NCBI RefSeq assembly: GCF_018446385.1
Contig: NC_055989.1
Location: 133,265,004-133,329,003 of the forward strand
Reading direction: 5' to 3'
Length of the DNA stretch: 64,000 nt
DNA from: Zingiber officinale
Lineage: Eukaryota; Streptophyta; Magnoliopsida; Zingiberales; Zingiberaceae
The position numbers were made by a program, and so were the translations under genes. Under the pieces are notes generated by a model. That model searched no databases and was not told the DNA's origin. It worked only from the letters and a program-made list of their open reading frames with translations. Below are positions 34,410 to 46,434 of this stretch, in pieces (within the stretch, counting starts at the first letter, position 1; each line of letters opens with the position of its first letter).

Positions 34410-35360
34410 GAGAGAGAATCTGTAACAGTGTATCCATATATAATTATAATTAATGGAATTTTAGTTGATTTAGAAATGAACCTGGTGGGTTTGTGAGAAG
34501 ACAGATTCCATGACAGAGACGAGGTCAGTTGCTGTGGTGAAGTGTGGGAGGCCGAGCATGCCCTTGAGCTGTTGAAGGCACACCACTGTTGCAGCTCCCG
34601 CCATGAACCCTACAATGGTTGCATGGGAGAGGAAGTCGACTATGAACCCTAACCTGAAAATATATGACTTTGTCAAAATTTAATAAATGCAGGAGTCACT
34701 GATTATATATATAGACGTACGTACCTCAAGAGGCCGAGGGAAGCTTGCAAGACGCCAGCGAAGAAGGTGGCGGTGAAGGCCAAGTGCATATACAGCGTCG
34801 GGTACTGCGCCGGCGAGACCTCCTTCCCGAGCATCGACGCGGTGAGCAGAGAGGCCACCGCCACCGTCCCCACCGCCAGGTCCTTCGAGCTCCCCATCAT
34901 CGCGTACACCAGCGGCGGCACGAAGCTCGAATCTATTCCATGGATTACCCCCCTTAATTAATCATCCCAGCTTAGTCTTAATTAACTAATCGCACTCACA
35001 TAAGCCCATCACCGCCGGCAGGTTGGCGAGCTTGGCGTAGCTGATCCCCTGCGGGATGGCGAGGCTGGCGATGGTAATTCCGGCGACGAGGTCGGACCGG
35101 AAGAGGGACAAGTCGTAACTGGGGGCCCAATTTAGGACCGGGAAGAGGTAGGCTAAAACGGCCAGCAGGCGCCTCCGCGGTCCGCGAGCCTGCCGCAACT
35201 GCCGCAGGGGGTCGTCGGGGAAGAAAGTTTCTTTCAAGTTGGCCCCCAGTGCCTCTGCAAAAGGACGATGTGGGGGAACAGGCACCCGGCGCGGGAATTC
35301 CGGCGAGGGAATGGCGGTGGCTGAAGGGAAGACGGCGCCGGGATGCTCTGTTATTCCCAT
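32027..35360 (-). CDS. sulfate transporter group 3 (SULTR3;1/SULTR3;2-like)
   Basis: Eleven coding exons on the minus strand: 35360-35000, 34932-34725, 34653-34482, 34296-34231, 33825-33712, 33617-33501, 33425-33299, 33198-32912, 32806-32616, 32512-32427, 32340-32027. GT-AG sites and phases agree; product 680 aa, normal for SULTR3. After a Pro-rich N terminus come the ETFFPDDP block and the transporter core ([59 protein letters not shown]), with about ten or more membrane helices to residue ~510. A cytosolic STAS domain follows ([20 protein letters not shown] at 580-585). GTVAVASLL resembles SULTR3;1/3;2 rather than 3;4. Group 3 members move sulfate across the chloroplast envelope in Arabidopsis, and a related rice member moves phosphate, so the substrate is not certain. 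ATG 35360 is chosen because a TATA box lies 65 bp upstream. No lesion seen. Confidence 0.93.
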
Positions 35361-35424
35361 GGCGAGGGGAGAGCAGAGGAAGCACGTGATGCAGGGGATG
35401 ACGAGCGGTGAGGAAGTGGGTGGG

Positions 35425-35433
35425 TTTATATAA
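35425..35433 (-). promoter_or_regulatory. TATA box of the SULTR3-like gene
   Basis: CTTATATAAA on the minus strand inside a C-rich leader, about 65 bp upstream of the ATG at 35360. This implies a short 5' UTR of roughly 35 nt and argues against the upstream in-frame ATG at 35492. Confidence 0.65.
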
Positions 35434-38400
35434 GGGAAGGCCGAGTGGGAGGTGGGCCCCGAACCGCAGGAAAATGGGTTGTAGGGTTGCACGTGACAAA
35501 ATATTTTGAATTATATTGAATGCATCAATAATTTTTCTTAAATACATTAAAAATAAATTTCGCAGCACAAATAGGATTAGTGGAGAAGATATGGTGGCGG
35601 CCCACACTGGTGGGCCGAATCTTAGACGTGTGGACAGCAACATGCCACACCCAACGCGACTTGTACGTAGAGATCTTGCATTTGGGTGGAGGTGGCGCCG
35701 CGTGGCAGCTGAGTGGAAAATATATGGCGTGCTTTAATTTGATAAGCTTTATGCCCAACTCGTTGACCATTTGAAGACACGCAGTACAACAATTTTGACC
35801 AAACGAACAGCAAGGCAGCGACGTGTTTTCAAATCAAACCCAATATAACCCAACCCAATTCGACTCAAACTCAACCACATCATAAACCCGAGTCAAATAT
35901 ATAACGATTCATTGAGTTAGTCGAGTTAGTCAAGTAGAGTTAAATCCAATGATCTAAAAGTCTCATCCCATCTCACACATTTCTTATATTAAATGCTGTC
36001 ATTTTGACTCATTACACTTAATTAGATTTCATCTTACAAAAAGCTACTGTATGTTTTTCAAACATAATAGAAAAATTGAGCAAATTAAGGTTTTAATAAG
36101 CACATCTTTTGACTTAATTAAACTTAAATGATTGTCACGTAGGAAACTTCTCAAACAATAGATTATTATAAAGGTTTAAGGGAGAAAATGAGAATGGATC
36201 TATTTGCACACAAAGACCACACTATTTAATTTTTCATATTTATCCTTTAATTTGATAGATTAAACTACCAGCTAAAACCCTTGACTTAACTGCACAATTA
36301 ATTATTAAGACAAAATTATTTTATTGAAAAGGAGTGACAAAGTATGTTAGTTGGTACCTGCCTCAGATACATCTATAACACTTGCCACTATAAATTATTG
36401 CCCATTTTTGACATAATTACAAATCACACAGGGAAAGTAGAATTGACTTTAATCTCATGAATACAACTTTTCCTGCTCACATATATCCATAATCCACCAA
36501 TAAAGTGAGTGAAGGAAGGTTAATTTGACTTTTAGTTTGAAAAAAAAGGTTTAGTGTAAGTTGGTGCAATAATGGAGTCGGGTGATGATGATCCGGAGAA
36601 TTTAGCTATGGAAGATTAAGTGATAATTAGTAAATATTTAAAATGCCAAACATGTGAAAGTTGATGGAGTAATGCATCTTTCACTAGATGAATCAAGATA
36701 AGTTCACCACTGCCACGTGAATTGGCATAGTTATTATCTGCATAAGTAATTGGTCTAATAGATCTTGCGATGAATTCTAAGTGGATATAAAATATCTCAT
36801 TGAATGCTTAATCTCTCTCGTACCAATGGTTGTTGCTCTGAGATAAATATTCCAAGTGATTTACCCCATTCCAAAAAATGTGGGATCATTTAGAGAGGTA
36901 CTAAGCTACCAACTTCACCTTGTATTCTAAACGATAAGTTCCTCATCTCAAAAGGTATAAAGTCTAAATGAGAAGAAATTCATCAATTAAAAATTAAGTT
37001 TAAAGATGATAACTAATCCAGGAGGATTCGAGTTTTAAGAGGTTTTAATTTTGGATTGAATCATGAGATATTTAATATATTAAGGGGTGCTTGGTTTGCG
37101 GAAGAAAATAAAAATAGGAATGAGATTCATTGAAGTAAAGAATGAGAATGAGGAGTTTTAATTCGATTCTCATTCCTCCCATTTTACTTGGTATATAATG
37201 TCCCAATCCCGTATTTGAGGGTTTAAATCCGTAGGATCCACCATCAATACCCCAAACCAAACATCAAATTTCAATCTTATTCTCATTCCTCACTTTCATT
37301 CCATCCAACCAAATACTCCATAAATCAAAGTTTATTTAGATATCTATAATTGATTTTGGGGTATAACTCGTAATGGCCCAATCTTACGTTAAAAAAATAT
37401 TATTTAAAGCTTTTTCGAAAGTTTCAAATACTTTTTATTATTATTTTAGGGTTATTTTCATCTGTACATCATTAGGATTTTGAGACTATGTAAATCTTTA
37501 TTTAGTCGACGTTAGAGGTATATCATTTATTTTGAATTAATTTATTCGGTTAAACCTAGAGACAACATTATTTGACTATTTCTTATATTTTCTCTTAAAT
37601 TTTTTTGTGAAAATCAACCACCAAAATAATCACTATTATATCCGGCGTCAATGATTAATAAAAATATTCTCATGATAGCTTTTCTGGTCCACATAAATGG
37701 AAATCGTCCATGATGAATTGTAGCAAAGATAAAAATTCACACAAATTTGATTTACTACGAAAATATAAGATATTCTAATTTATCTAATATAATTGAATCA
37801 TATTTAAGTTGATTTCTATTTGGCTTTGTTAACTTAGTACTACTCTCCACTTCCTCCACTTCCTTAAGAAAAGGAGGGACACGTGATTCATGGTGGGGAG
37901 CCATAAACCAATTAAGATTTGACTTTGAGAATGAACAATAGTTTCCCAACTATGGAACAATAATTGTGTGTGGGGAGGGATGATACTTATAAGGCCAAGT
38001 AAAGACTACTAATTATTATTCATTTATTTGATTCTTTATGTTCATAATAATTACTTAAATTATCTCTAATTCTTTTTCGAGTCAAACAATAACATTGAGC
38101 ATATATAAACATAGCATGTCTTCATGCTTAAATCCAAATAGTATAAGTTGCATACTATTTCTTTATATATAAACAAATGCATTTGCTAATTGACAGTCCA
38201 GTCTAATTTTCAAAACATTCAATTATAAACTGACAACAACATTTTGCCTTAATATGTGGCCTTCATGCTTCAACTCAAATTTGTGGCAAAAAGATTAAGA
38301 GAAGACATAAATGGATGTCACAATTGAGCCTTTTCTTTTCCTTTTCTCCATATTTTTTCGGTGGATGTGGACCGGGTAAACACGCAAATGGCGACCAAAG

Positions 38401-40823
38401 AACAGACGAAAGAACAAGTAGAACATGTGCTTTGTTGTTCAGTGTGTTGCACTCGTTGAGCAGCACAAGGTGGTGACACTGTTCCAGGGACCAATCAATT
38501 CTACCTTTAAAACTAGTGCATTCATTGGGAGTTCGATGTGGATTTTACCGTGTTTTTATCACAAATTCTTAGATATATGGACCCTTAGGTCGAGGCCAAA
38601 TCAAATGGGATCCATCTAAATTAGTGTTGGATTCAGCATCGATCCATTGGATTGCTAAAGGCACTCAAGAATGCCTTGATCTTTAATGTTTTCTGATCAT
38701 TTGTGTGAATTCCTTGACATGCTTCATTCAGACTAAGTCACAATCTGATGCAGGGAGATCAAGGAATACAGCGAGTTCGACACGCTCGTAATCCATTCTG
38801 AGCCTGACAAGGATCAAACGAAGCCTCCAGCCTAGCACGCCCGTGCTCTGTTCTATGCCGAGACGAGGGAGAGTTGAAGGTTTGGTTGGACAATCTATTA
38901 CCGGAAATATTAAGAAAAATTACTGAATTGAAATTATACAAAATCAATTTTAACTTATCTGTTGAGATGATCTAAGCGGAAAGAATTGATTCTGTCAAGT
39001 TTCTGATGGTTCGAGTTGTAAAGTTGATACAATGGAAGAGAATTCACTGACTAAGATATCGAAGTCTGAGTTCAACACAATTTTCTTGAAAAGATTCGTC
39101 TCACCTCCTGCTGTACTTCAAGATTTTCTTGGGTCGTCTATTTCTTATGATACAACAGTAAAACCACATACACAACCAAACACTAGTTGTTCGTGGCGAA
39201 CTGAGAATGCACCAGAGTGCTATCATGAGTAGTTCAGCCGAATAGATGCATGACTGAGAAAGTTTTGTGGGAGAACATGGGTGTACAGAGGTTCGCTTCC
39301 TGCTCTTCCTCTCGCTTTATCTTTTGTTTATCTTCTGCTACCTTTTATCCTTTGTTCAAGATCCAACCTCTTTATATAGAAGTCCTCACATTGCCTACAA
39401 TGAATGACTAAATTATAGTCATTGAATACTAGATTTAATGTCACCATTAATGAGTTTAATTTCTTCATTATTGTTGAGATGTCACGAAATTATTATTAAT
39501 ACGTTTAGAATCATCATTAATTTCATATTAATGTTCTCGTTACCCTCTTGAGCAGGTACCAAAAAAAGATTCAGTGGCAAAACGTTGATTTATTTGCTTG
39601 GATAAATCTTGTCTCGACCAATCCGACATTCGACGTGTGTAGGTTGTGCTCGCATAACCTTAGTTTATTACAATTCGAACTTTGAATTTACACCTACCCT
39701 TGTGCATCCACTCATGAGAGAGTCTCTCCTCATACATATGTTTACAACATCAATACATATGTCATAATTTAAACCAACAATAAAATTAAAATATTTGTAA
39801 CATGAGATTAAAAATCTATATATAATAAAGTTTCTTTGTCTCCACCTCTTTATTGTATTCACATTTCAAACAGATGCTAGTAGAAAACACAACCAACATG
39901 TATTCCTAGACACAACCGTGCCCAATCCTGCGCTCTGACAATGAGCAAACAGGAGTTCCAGCAGGGTACTAACACGGCTGTGTTTCACCATCGTGGAATC
40001 GGCGGACCAAAGCGCCAAATGAGTTGTTTCACCATTAAATTAGGATTATTATAATATATTTTTTTTTTCATCTTACGATTTTGAGTCTATTTAAATTTTT
40101 ATTTAGTTGATGTTTCGGGCACTTTTGTTTTGATTCTTAATCTATTCTATTCGTCTAAACCTGGACACACTTTTCTACATTTTGCGATTTCTTTTGTCTT
40201 CCCTAGATTTCCTCAAATTTTGTCTTCAGAATAATCACTATGTTGTCAGGCGTGACAATCTGATCTTTCACTAAAGAACAAGAACGATACCTATCAATGA
40301 GGATAGCGAGAATGCAGTCAAAAGGTCACCAAGTTTGGCATCATACCATTCAAGAACAAGTGAGAATTCATCTCCTCCATGAAGAAGGAAGTTGTGTGTT
40401 ACGCAATGTGAGTTTACAGAATTGATTAACCATAACCATAATGGAAGGAATAACTAACATGGAACTCTGAAACAAACATCGTCGAGGCCCCAAGCCTCAA
40501 GTATAGAATATGTTTCTTTTCTTCTTGCCTGGTTTGACTCAATATGTATAGCTGCTTCCGCAAGAAGGCGCATAAAGCACAGCTAGCGATTACAAGAACA
40601 CATATGAAGCACACTTGAATCAGGAATAGCATGAATTCGATCATGTAAACTCGATCACATTTACACTGCAGTGATGGCCCATGTTGCAAGTAAACTTTGT
40701 TAGAAAACTCGTCAGTGCTTGTTTCTCTGAACCTGAAAGTACAACAGCTAATCGTTTCAGACACATGTTTTAACCACAAAGAACATTGTGTGTGATCGAT
40801 GATTGTATACCTGAAATCCTGCA
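35434..40823. other. intergenic spacer
   Basis: 5.4 kb with no gene I can support. It holds upstream sequence of the SULTR3-like gene, one MITE (37084-37320) and AT-rich spacer. 38700-39660 is less AT-rich and contains a TATATAAAGAGG-like site on the minus strand (about 39370-39382), followed downstream by a leader-like stretch. It may be a decayed LTR but no termini could be fixed. 40260-40823 includes the probable 3' UTR of the IQD gene. Confidence 0.45.
37084..37320. mobile_element. Tourist-like (PIF/Harbinger) MITE
   Basis: 237 bp flanked by TAA (37081-37083 and 37321-37323). Termini are imperfect inverted repeats: GGGGTGCTTGGTTTG at the left and, on the other strand, TGGAGTATTTGGTTGG at the right. 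Length, 3-bp TAA target duplication and GGNNTNTTTGGTT ends fit Tourist-like elements. No coding capacity. Confidence 0.75.
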
Positions 40824-42616
40824 CTAGATGGCATTCGTCAGCACTGTGCTCGTCGAACCGCACTCACTGTCTTTAAGCGACATGTTCGACTTATCCAACT
40901 TCACTGACCAAGGATACTGATACAGAGATCCATTGGCTGTGGCGTTGATATGGGAGGACGATCGCTGCATCTTCACACTCCTTAGAGTGTTCCATCCTTC
41001 CACCGGCGGCGGCCTCCACCGGCTTATATCCACCCTCTGTCGCGGGGCACTCTGCGACCGCACCTTGGCTCTCGAGGACTTGGTGTTGGCCATGTAGTTG
41101 GGGAAGGAAGAGCAGTCATAGGAATGCCTTGGATCAGGCGCTGATATAGCAGAGAAGTAATGCGGAGTGTTCTGTGCTGTTGCAAATGAGAAGTCCTCGA
41201 AGTGCCCACTCTGAGCCCTGGGGCTCATCTCCGTCAAGGCAGACGGAGCCGGCGAGAACTGCGGTTGCTGCTGATCTCCCTTGGAAGGAGTCCGACCATG
41301 GCCATAGTAAGCCGAGAGCCTGGTGTCACTCTTTGTGCTGCTTCTTGACATACCAAGGTCCATCTCTACAATCTTAATGCTCTCCTCTGTACCTCGATCC
41401 ATGTCCTGCATTTTCTTAGTTAGAAAGGATTCAGTGCTGTATTTGCTCAAAACGTGAACCGGACTTACATGTGAATGTCTAGATCTTGGGTGCTTCGGTG
41501 ATCTTCTTCGGATGTCACGGTAATCTACTGTTGCTCTGAGTCTTTGTGCTCGAGCTCGCTCCTGGGCTGCAATTAGAGCCTCCATGCAACGAAGAGTGGT
41601 GGCAGCTTGCTTCCGGACAAGATGGCCTCTCACTAGAGCCTGTAGCTTCACCAGGCCTCTCAATGCGCACAGAGCTTTCCGTGCCTGAAGAAAGAGTTGG
41701 AGTAAGGCACAATAAGATTGTGTATTCCTCGCAGATTTGACGAAGTTTGTTCTAAAAATCGAAATTTTGGTGTCAGTCGAATGACAGTGATCTTTATCCT
41801 GGAACAGAGAGATCGAAGAAGAAGCTGATGAAGAGATAACAATGATCTTTGCACTGAGACCTTTCCGAGCCTAAAGCAGGAGTTGGATTATGGAACAGTA
41901 GGATTCATTTTACAGTTCTATCAATATAAGGATTTCAGTGTGTTTCTCGAAGATTTCGCTAATTTTGTCTAAATATCAAATTTTGGGATTCACAGTTGAA
42001 TGACAGCGGTGATATTTGTGTTGGAACAGGGAAAACAAGGACTCAAGGAGGAAGCTGATGGGGAGATGAGACAAGAGGAAAGGATTCGGTGTGTTCTTTG
42101 CATATTGCAGTGATTTCGTTGTAAAAATCAAATTTTGGGATTCGAATGAAAGTAGTCTGTGTTGGCGAAGGGAAATCGAACGGAAAGCAGAAAACGAGAT
42201 GAGAGCAGAACCAGGTATCCTCGGAAGGCAGATTGAATCCTAATGGCGGCGGCTTCTTCATCCGCTGTGGCGGGTTTTTGGTGGGCGGAAGCGGTGCTCA
42301 GGCGTACCACCGCGGCGGCCGCCTGCGCAGCCGCCACCGCAGCGTCCGCCGCGGCAGCCGTGGCCACGGCGATCGCCATCGCGTGCCTCTTCTGCTCGAT
42401 CTCGGCCTCCGACAGCCGGTGAACCGGCGCATTTATGGTGAGCTCCGAGGAACTGGAGCTCCGACCTGCTGCACCCGATCTCCGGAAGCTCCATCGCTTC
42501 TTCTCTTTGGTAGCCGGTGCCGGTTCCGGCGCCGTCAATGGCGGAGTGAAGGCCTCCTTCTTGTCATCCTTCTTACCGGTCAAGAAGCTCCTCAACCACT
42601 TCCCGGCCTTCCCCAT
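40824..42616 (-). CDS. IQ67-domain (IQD/SUN-like) calmodulin-binding scaffold protein
   Basis: Exon 1 is 42616-42212 (135 codons), exon 2 begins at 41684, and the stop TAG is 40824-40826. The N terminus [16 protein letters not shown] is typical of the family. The IQ67 block [16 protein letters not shown] is split after its 16th residue by a phase-0 intron, the hallmark intron of IQD genes, and resumes [20 protein letters not shown] with IQ, 1-5-10 and 1-8-14 calmodulin-binding spacing. A C-terminal [13 protein letters not shown] (DUF4005) motif is present. IQD proteins link calmodulin and kinesin light chains to microtubules and affect cell shape. A 63-nt stretch (41406-41468) with GT-AG ends lies in frame: product is 421 aa if retained, 400 aa if removed. 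ATG 42616 chosen over the upstream in-frame ATG (42631) because the family starts MGK. An Ala-rich segment precedes IQ67. Confidence 0.92.
41406..41468 (-). other. 63-nt in-frame candidate intron (exitron-like) in the IQD gene
   Basis: Donor GTAAGT at 41468-41463 and acceptor ATGCAG ending at 41406, phase 0. Removal joins SRHSH to DMDRGTEES, which reads smoothly into the conserved KIVEMDLG block; retention adds 21 codons without a stop. Short for a plant intron, so either state is possible. Confidence 0.6.
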
Positions 42617-42698
42617 TCTCTCTTCTACCACGAGGAGTCAACAGTCGTTGGCATGTGGGAAAAAGCTGGTGCAGACAAGGTATGAATAAGGGAGACAC

Positions 42699-42705
42699 TT
42701 TTATA
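42699..42705 (-). promoter_or_regulatory. TATA box of the IQD gene
   Basis: GATATAAAAGTG on the minus strand, 83 bp upstream of the ATG at 42616. Confidence 0.55.
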
Positions 42706-45329
42706 TCTATTTCCAAGGGTGGGATCTACAAATTTCAGAATTTGATAAATTAAATTAAATCAAACAAAAATTCATTTATATTTAATTTTTAACCTAATAA
42801 TTATCTATTCCCATTGCTAATATTTTATAATATTGGCATTTACAAAGACAGCAGCACTCATCTAGCTACCAGCTTGCCTGTTTGTTGATTCAATCGCAAT
42901 TCTTGAATTCTTTACTGGCAAATGTAAAAGAGTTTCTTCAGGTTCCTTGCTGCAGAGCTGAAGCAAGCGAGCGATGGGCCGGGGGAGGATCAATGAACAG
43001 TGAACTGAGGAGGAGGATCAAGGAATGAGGCAGAGGACGACCATGTGAAGGAAGCAGCAGGGAACGTGGTGGGTGGCCAGCGATTGCGAGTTGGGGTTGG
43101 CAGCATCTCACGCAAAGTTCTTCCCCATCACTCACTGGCTTCGCAGACATCAAAGCTTCAGCAGGGTGTCACTCCTTTTTCACTATCTGAATCTGGTTCC
43201 TCTACTGATAGCACTTTGATGGGGAGGAAAAGGTAGGTGGTGGGAAGGACTGTCATTTTGGCTATCTTTGGTGATTCATAATTAACGTAACTGTTTTCCA
43301 AAAGCAAGAAGCAAAAAGGTGAATGATTAGCCATGGCATCATTGGCATGGTGGGTTGCAGGGAGCTGCATCTACAGATCTACTGCATCGGTTGGCTCGTT
43401 GACTCTGATGCGTTTGGTGGGAAAAGGTGCGTTTGGTGGGAAAAAGGTTCAATTTTCTAATGAAGCTTTGATGCCATGCATCAAGATTATTCAAGATGAT
43501 GAAACATCGAGACTGCTAGAGTTGTAGCTAGTTAATTCCTCTCTGTTTAGTCACTTTTCATTCTTCTTCTTCCATGGAAAACTCAACTCAGTATCGTCAC
43601 TTCTCCCATGTGCCAAGATCAAATACTCTATACCACAATTGCATAAAGCTGCATGATCCATGATGAAGAAGGGGGGTCCTTTGAGCTAACCCAATTAACG
43701 ACTATTGAAGCTTTGTCTTGTCTCATTCCGAGTGGAGCATGTGTGCGTGCCAAAGGAATGGAATTAGAATTAAGGTGTTGCTACCTAAACCTAGCTAATG
43801 GAAGTGGTATATATCGTCATCGAGCACCACAAAAACTATTTATTTTTCAATTAATTGAAAGGGTTGGTTGGCAGTCACATGATGCCACTGCAAAATCCTA
43901 CTTTCTTATTTGACCAAATGTCCGGAAGAACTTCAGCATCACTGTCTCTGATTTATTATTTTTTTCCAATTTGATTTTTCTCAAGGTTTTCTCCAACTCC
44001 ATCTATCATAGATGAACAGCCATGAACCCCCAGGAATCTCTGAAGAGTTTTTAAGGAAAAAAAAAGTCTTCGAGTTTGACTCCATCTATTTTTTTTTTAT
44101 TTTTAATGGATCTAAGTGGCCAGTGTTCTTAGAATTATCATCCCTAAAATCCCTACAATGCACTACAGCTAGGATTCTGTCATTAGATGATTGATTAACT
44201 ATTTGAATAGGGTCTAACTGTCAATTTCTGAGAGGTAGTTAAGGCTCATTTAGTTTGAATAAGTCGATCAGTTCTTAAATATTTTGCTGAAGCGTGATCG
44301 TCCACTATGTCTATAACTCTAAATAGTAGAAGAGTTGACTATTCATGAAAGATGATTGAATGAATTCCATAAATTAGTGTCGCAAGGGTATATATTATTT
44401 AGTGATGGAGTAGACTCCAGCCACAATATGCAAGCTATTCTTTTAGCAGTCGATGAAGTGCCTTTCCGCACCTGTGCTACAATATGTTGTCGACTGTCAG
44501 TTCTTCAATCTCGACTTAATTAATGAATAGTGGTGCGATAATTTCTTGAACAAGTAGCAACAGTAGCAACGGTAAGGACGTAGTCAGGGATAAACTTTCT
44601 AAACATTTATTAGTTATCACTTTATCTGGACCAGCCTATAACACGTACCTACTGTTCACATGCAGCCTTTCACTTTCCCTAAACTAAAGTGCTTTAAACG
44701 AGCTTTGGAGGTAATAATATGCCGCTTTTAATCGCCCTCGCTAGCCCATGCATGTGCACGGCAATAAAGTCTGCAGAAGTATCACTCGCTTTGCTTCGTT
44801 AATTTGCACACTGTAATTTTGAGGCCATGAAGTTTAGGAGTCATTTTAGAATACCTCCACTGTCTCCATCTCTCTGATAAAAAAACATAAAATGAGAGAA
44901 ACACAAGAGCAGAGTGGTTCGGTTCAGTTTCCACAAAAAAGGCTCCTCTCCTTGACTGCAAAAGTGACTCTTCTCTGTCATGCTCCAAAGCACAAATATG
45001 GGATCATTTTCATTAGCATCTTGCGTGGATCACATGCCGCAACACCACGAAATGCCAAAAGTTGGTCCAAGTATATGGAGAGAATGGTTGCTGGTTTTGG
45101 TATCAGAGCAGAGGAACATCCATAGAGAATAGGAATTTGGCTTGTATAATTTTGAAGGGTGGTTCGATTTGGGATCGCTCTTCCAACAATATGTGTAAAG
45201 AAAAGGATTAGTGAACAATAGATGTAAGCATTTACACTTTACATATTGATTAATTGTTCATGCATATCAATCGTTTTAACAATGATATCATGAAACTCTT
45301 GAAAACATACCTATTCATTGTCAGAGATA
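42706..45329. other. intergenic spacer
   Basis: No frame with recognisable protein similarity and no clear terminal repeats. Upstream region of the IQD gene grading into ordinary AT-rich DNA. Confidence 0.5.
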
Positions 45330-46225
45330 TAGCTGACAAAGTTTGCTCCGTTGCGTGAGGGCTTGACTCGCTTATAACACGGTTGAGTGGCACGTGAGTC
45401 TTTGACACTTAACGCAAGATCGTTGCTCATTTATAACTCGATTGAGCTGAGTGACACGTAAGTCTAGAGGCATGAGAGTTTAGCTCACTTATAATTCACC
45501 CAAACGGGTCGAGAGTCTTTGACACCTTTAGCGTGAGGGTTTCACTCACTTATAACATGGCCGAATAGCACGTGAGTCTTTGACACTTAACTCGAGAGCT
45601 TTGTTTGCTTATAACATGACCGAATGATATATGAGTCTTTAACATTTAACGCGAGGGCTTCGCTCATTTATAACACCACCAAGTGACACGTGAGTCAATG
45701 ACAGTTAGTGTGAGGGCTTCGCTTGCTTATAATACGGTTGAGCGCCACATGAGTCTGGAGACGTGAGAGCTTAGCTCATTTATAACTCGTTCGAACTAGT
45801 CGAGAGTCTTTAACACCTTTAGCATGAAGGCTTCGCTGCTTATAATACGGTCGAACGACAAATGAGTCTTTGACACTTAACGCGAGGGTTTTACTCTCTT
45901 ATAACACAGCCGAATGGCGCGTAAGTTTGGAGGCGTGAGAGCTTAGCTCACTTATAACTCGCTCGAACTAGTCGAGAGTCTTTAACACCTTTAGCATGAG
46001 AGCTTCACTGCTTATAATACGGTCGAACGACAAATGAGTCTTTGACACTTAACGCGAGGGCTTCGCTCGCTTATAACACGGCTGAATGGCGCGTGAGTTT
46101 GGAGGCGTGAGAGCTTAGCTCACTTATAACTCGCCCGAACAGGTCGAGAGTCTTTGACACCTAGCGTGAGGGCTTCGCTCACTTATAATACGGTTGAATG
46201 GCACGTGAGTCTTTGACACTTAGCA
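45330..46225. repeat. compound minisatellite next to the Gypsy fragment
   Basis: Units of about 60 bp built on GCGAGGGCTTCGCTCGCTTATAA, followed by CACGGNNGAATGGCACGTGAGT and CTTTGACACTTAACG, alternate with a longer GCGTGAGAGCTTAGCTCACTT variant, giving a higher-order period near 180 bp. At least 13 units. GAGGGCTTCGCTC/GAGCTTAGCTC are near-palindromic. No ORF. Confidence 0.85.
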
Positions 46226-46434
46226 AATTTTCGTTTAAACTTTCCTACATTTATAGAACAAATAGTTTTACAATTTACATGAATTTTATTAACACGCTTA
46301 CTATCTGGCCCGATAGGGCTGTAGATGATTCACACTCTATGGCCGATCTAGATTCCTTCCATTCTCATCTTGCAAATAATACGACCTCGAGCTGAGCTTA
46401 TGTATCACTATATACAACCCCCCCCCCCCCCCCC

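Noticed and set aside
34745..35433. Plus-strand ORFs across SULTR3 exons 1-2
   Set aside because: Antisense to GC-rich coding exons; no similarity of their own.
38700..39660. Possible solo LTR
   Set aside because: A TATA-like site and leader-like region are visible, but no TG...CA termini with a target duplication could be set.
40426..40863. 145-codon minus-strand ORF below the IQD stop
   Set aside because: No family similarity; overlaps the IQD end in another frame and probably lies in its 3' UTR.
42938..45218. Small ORFs upstream of the IQD gene
   Set aside because: All are short, overlapping on both strands and without recognisable motifs.
46418..46434. 17-base C-run as a possible regulatory G-quadruplex tract
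   Set aside because: A single homopolymer at a fragment edge; more likely slippage or an assembly-sensitive tract than a designed element.
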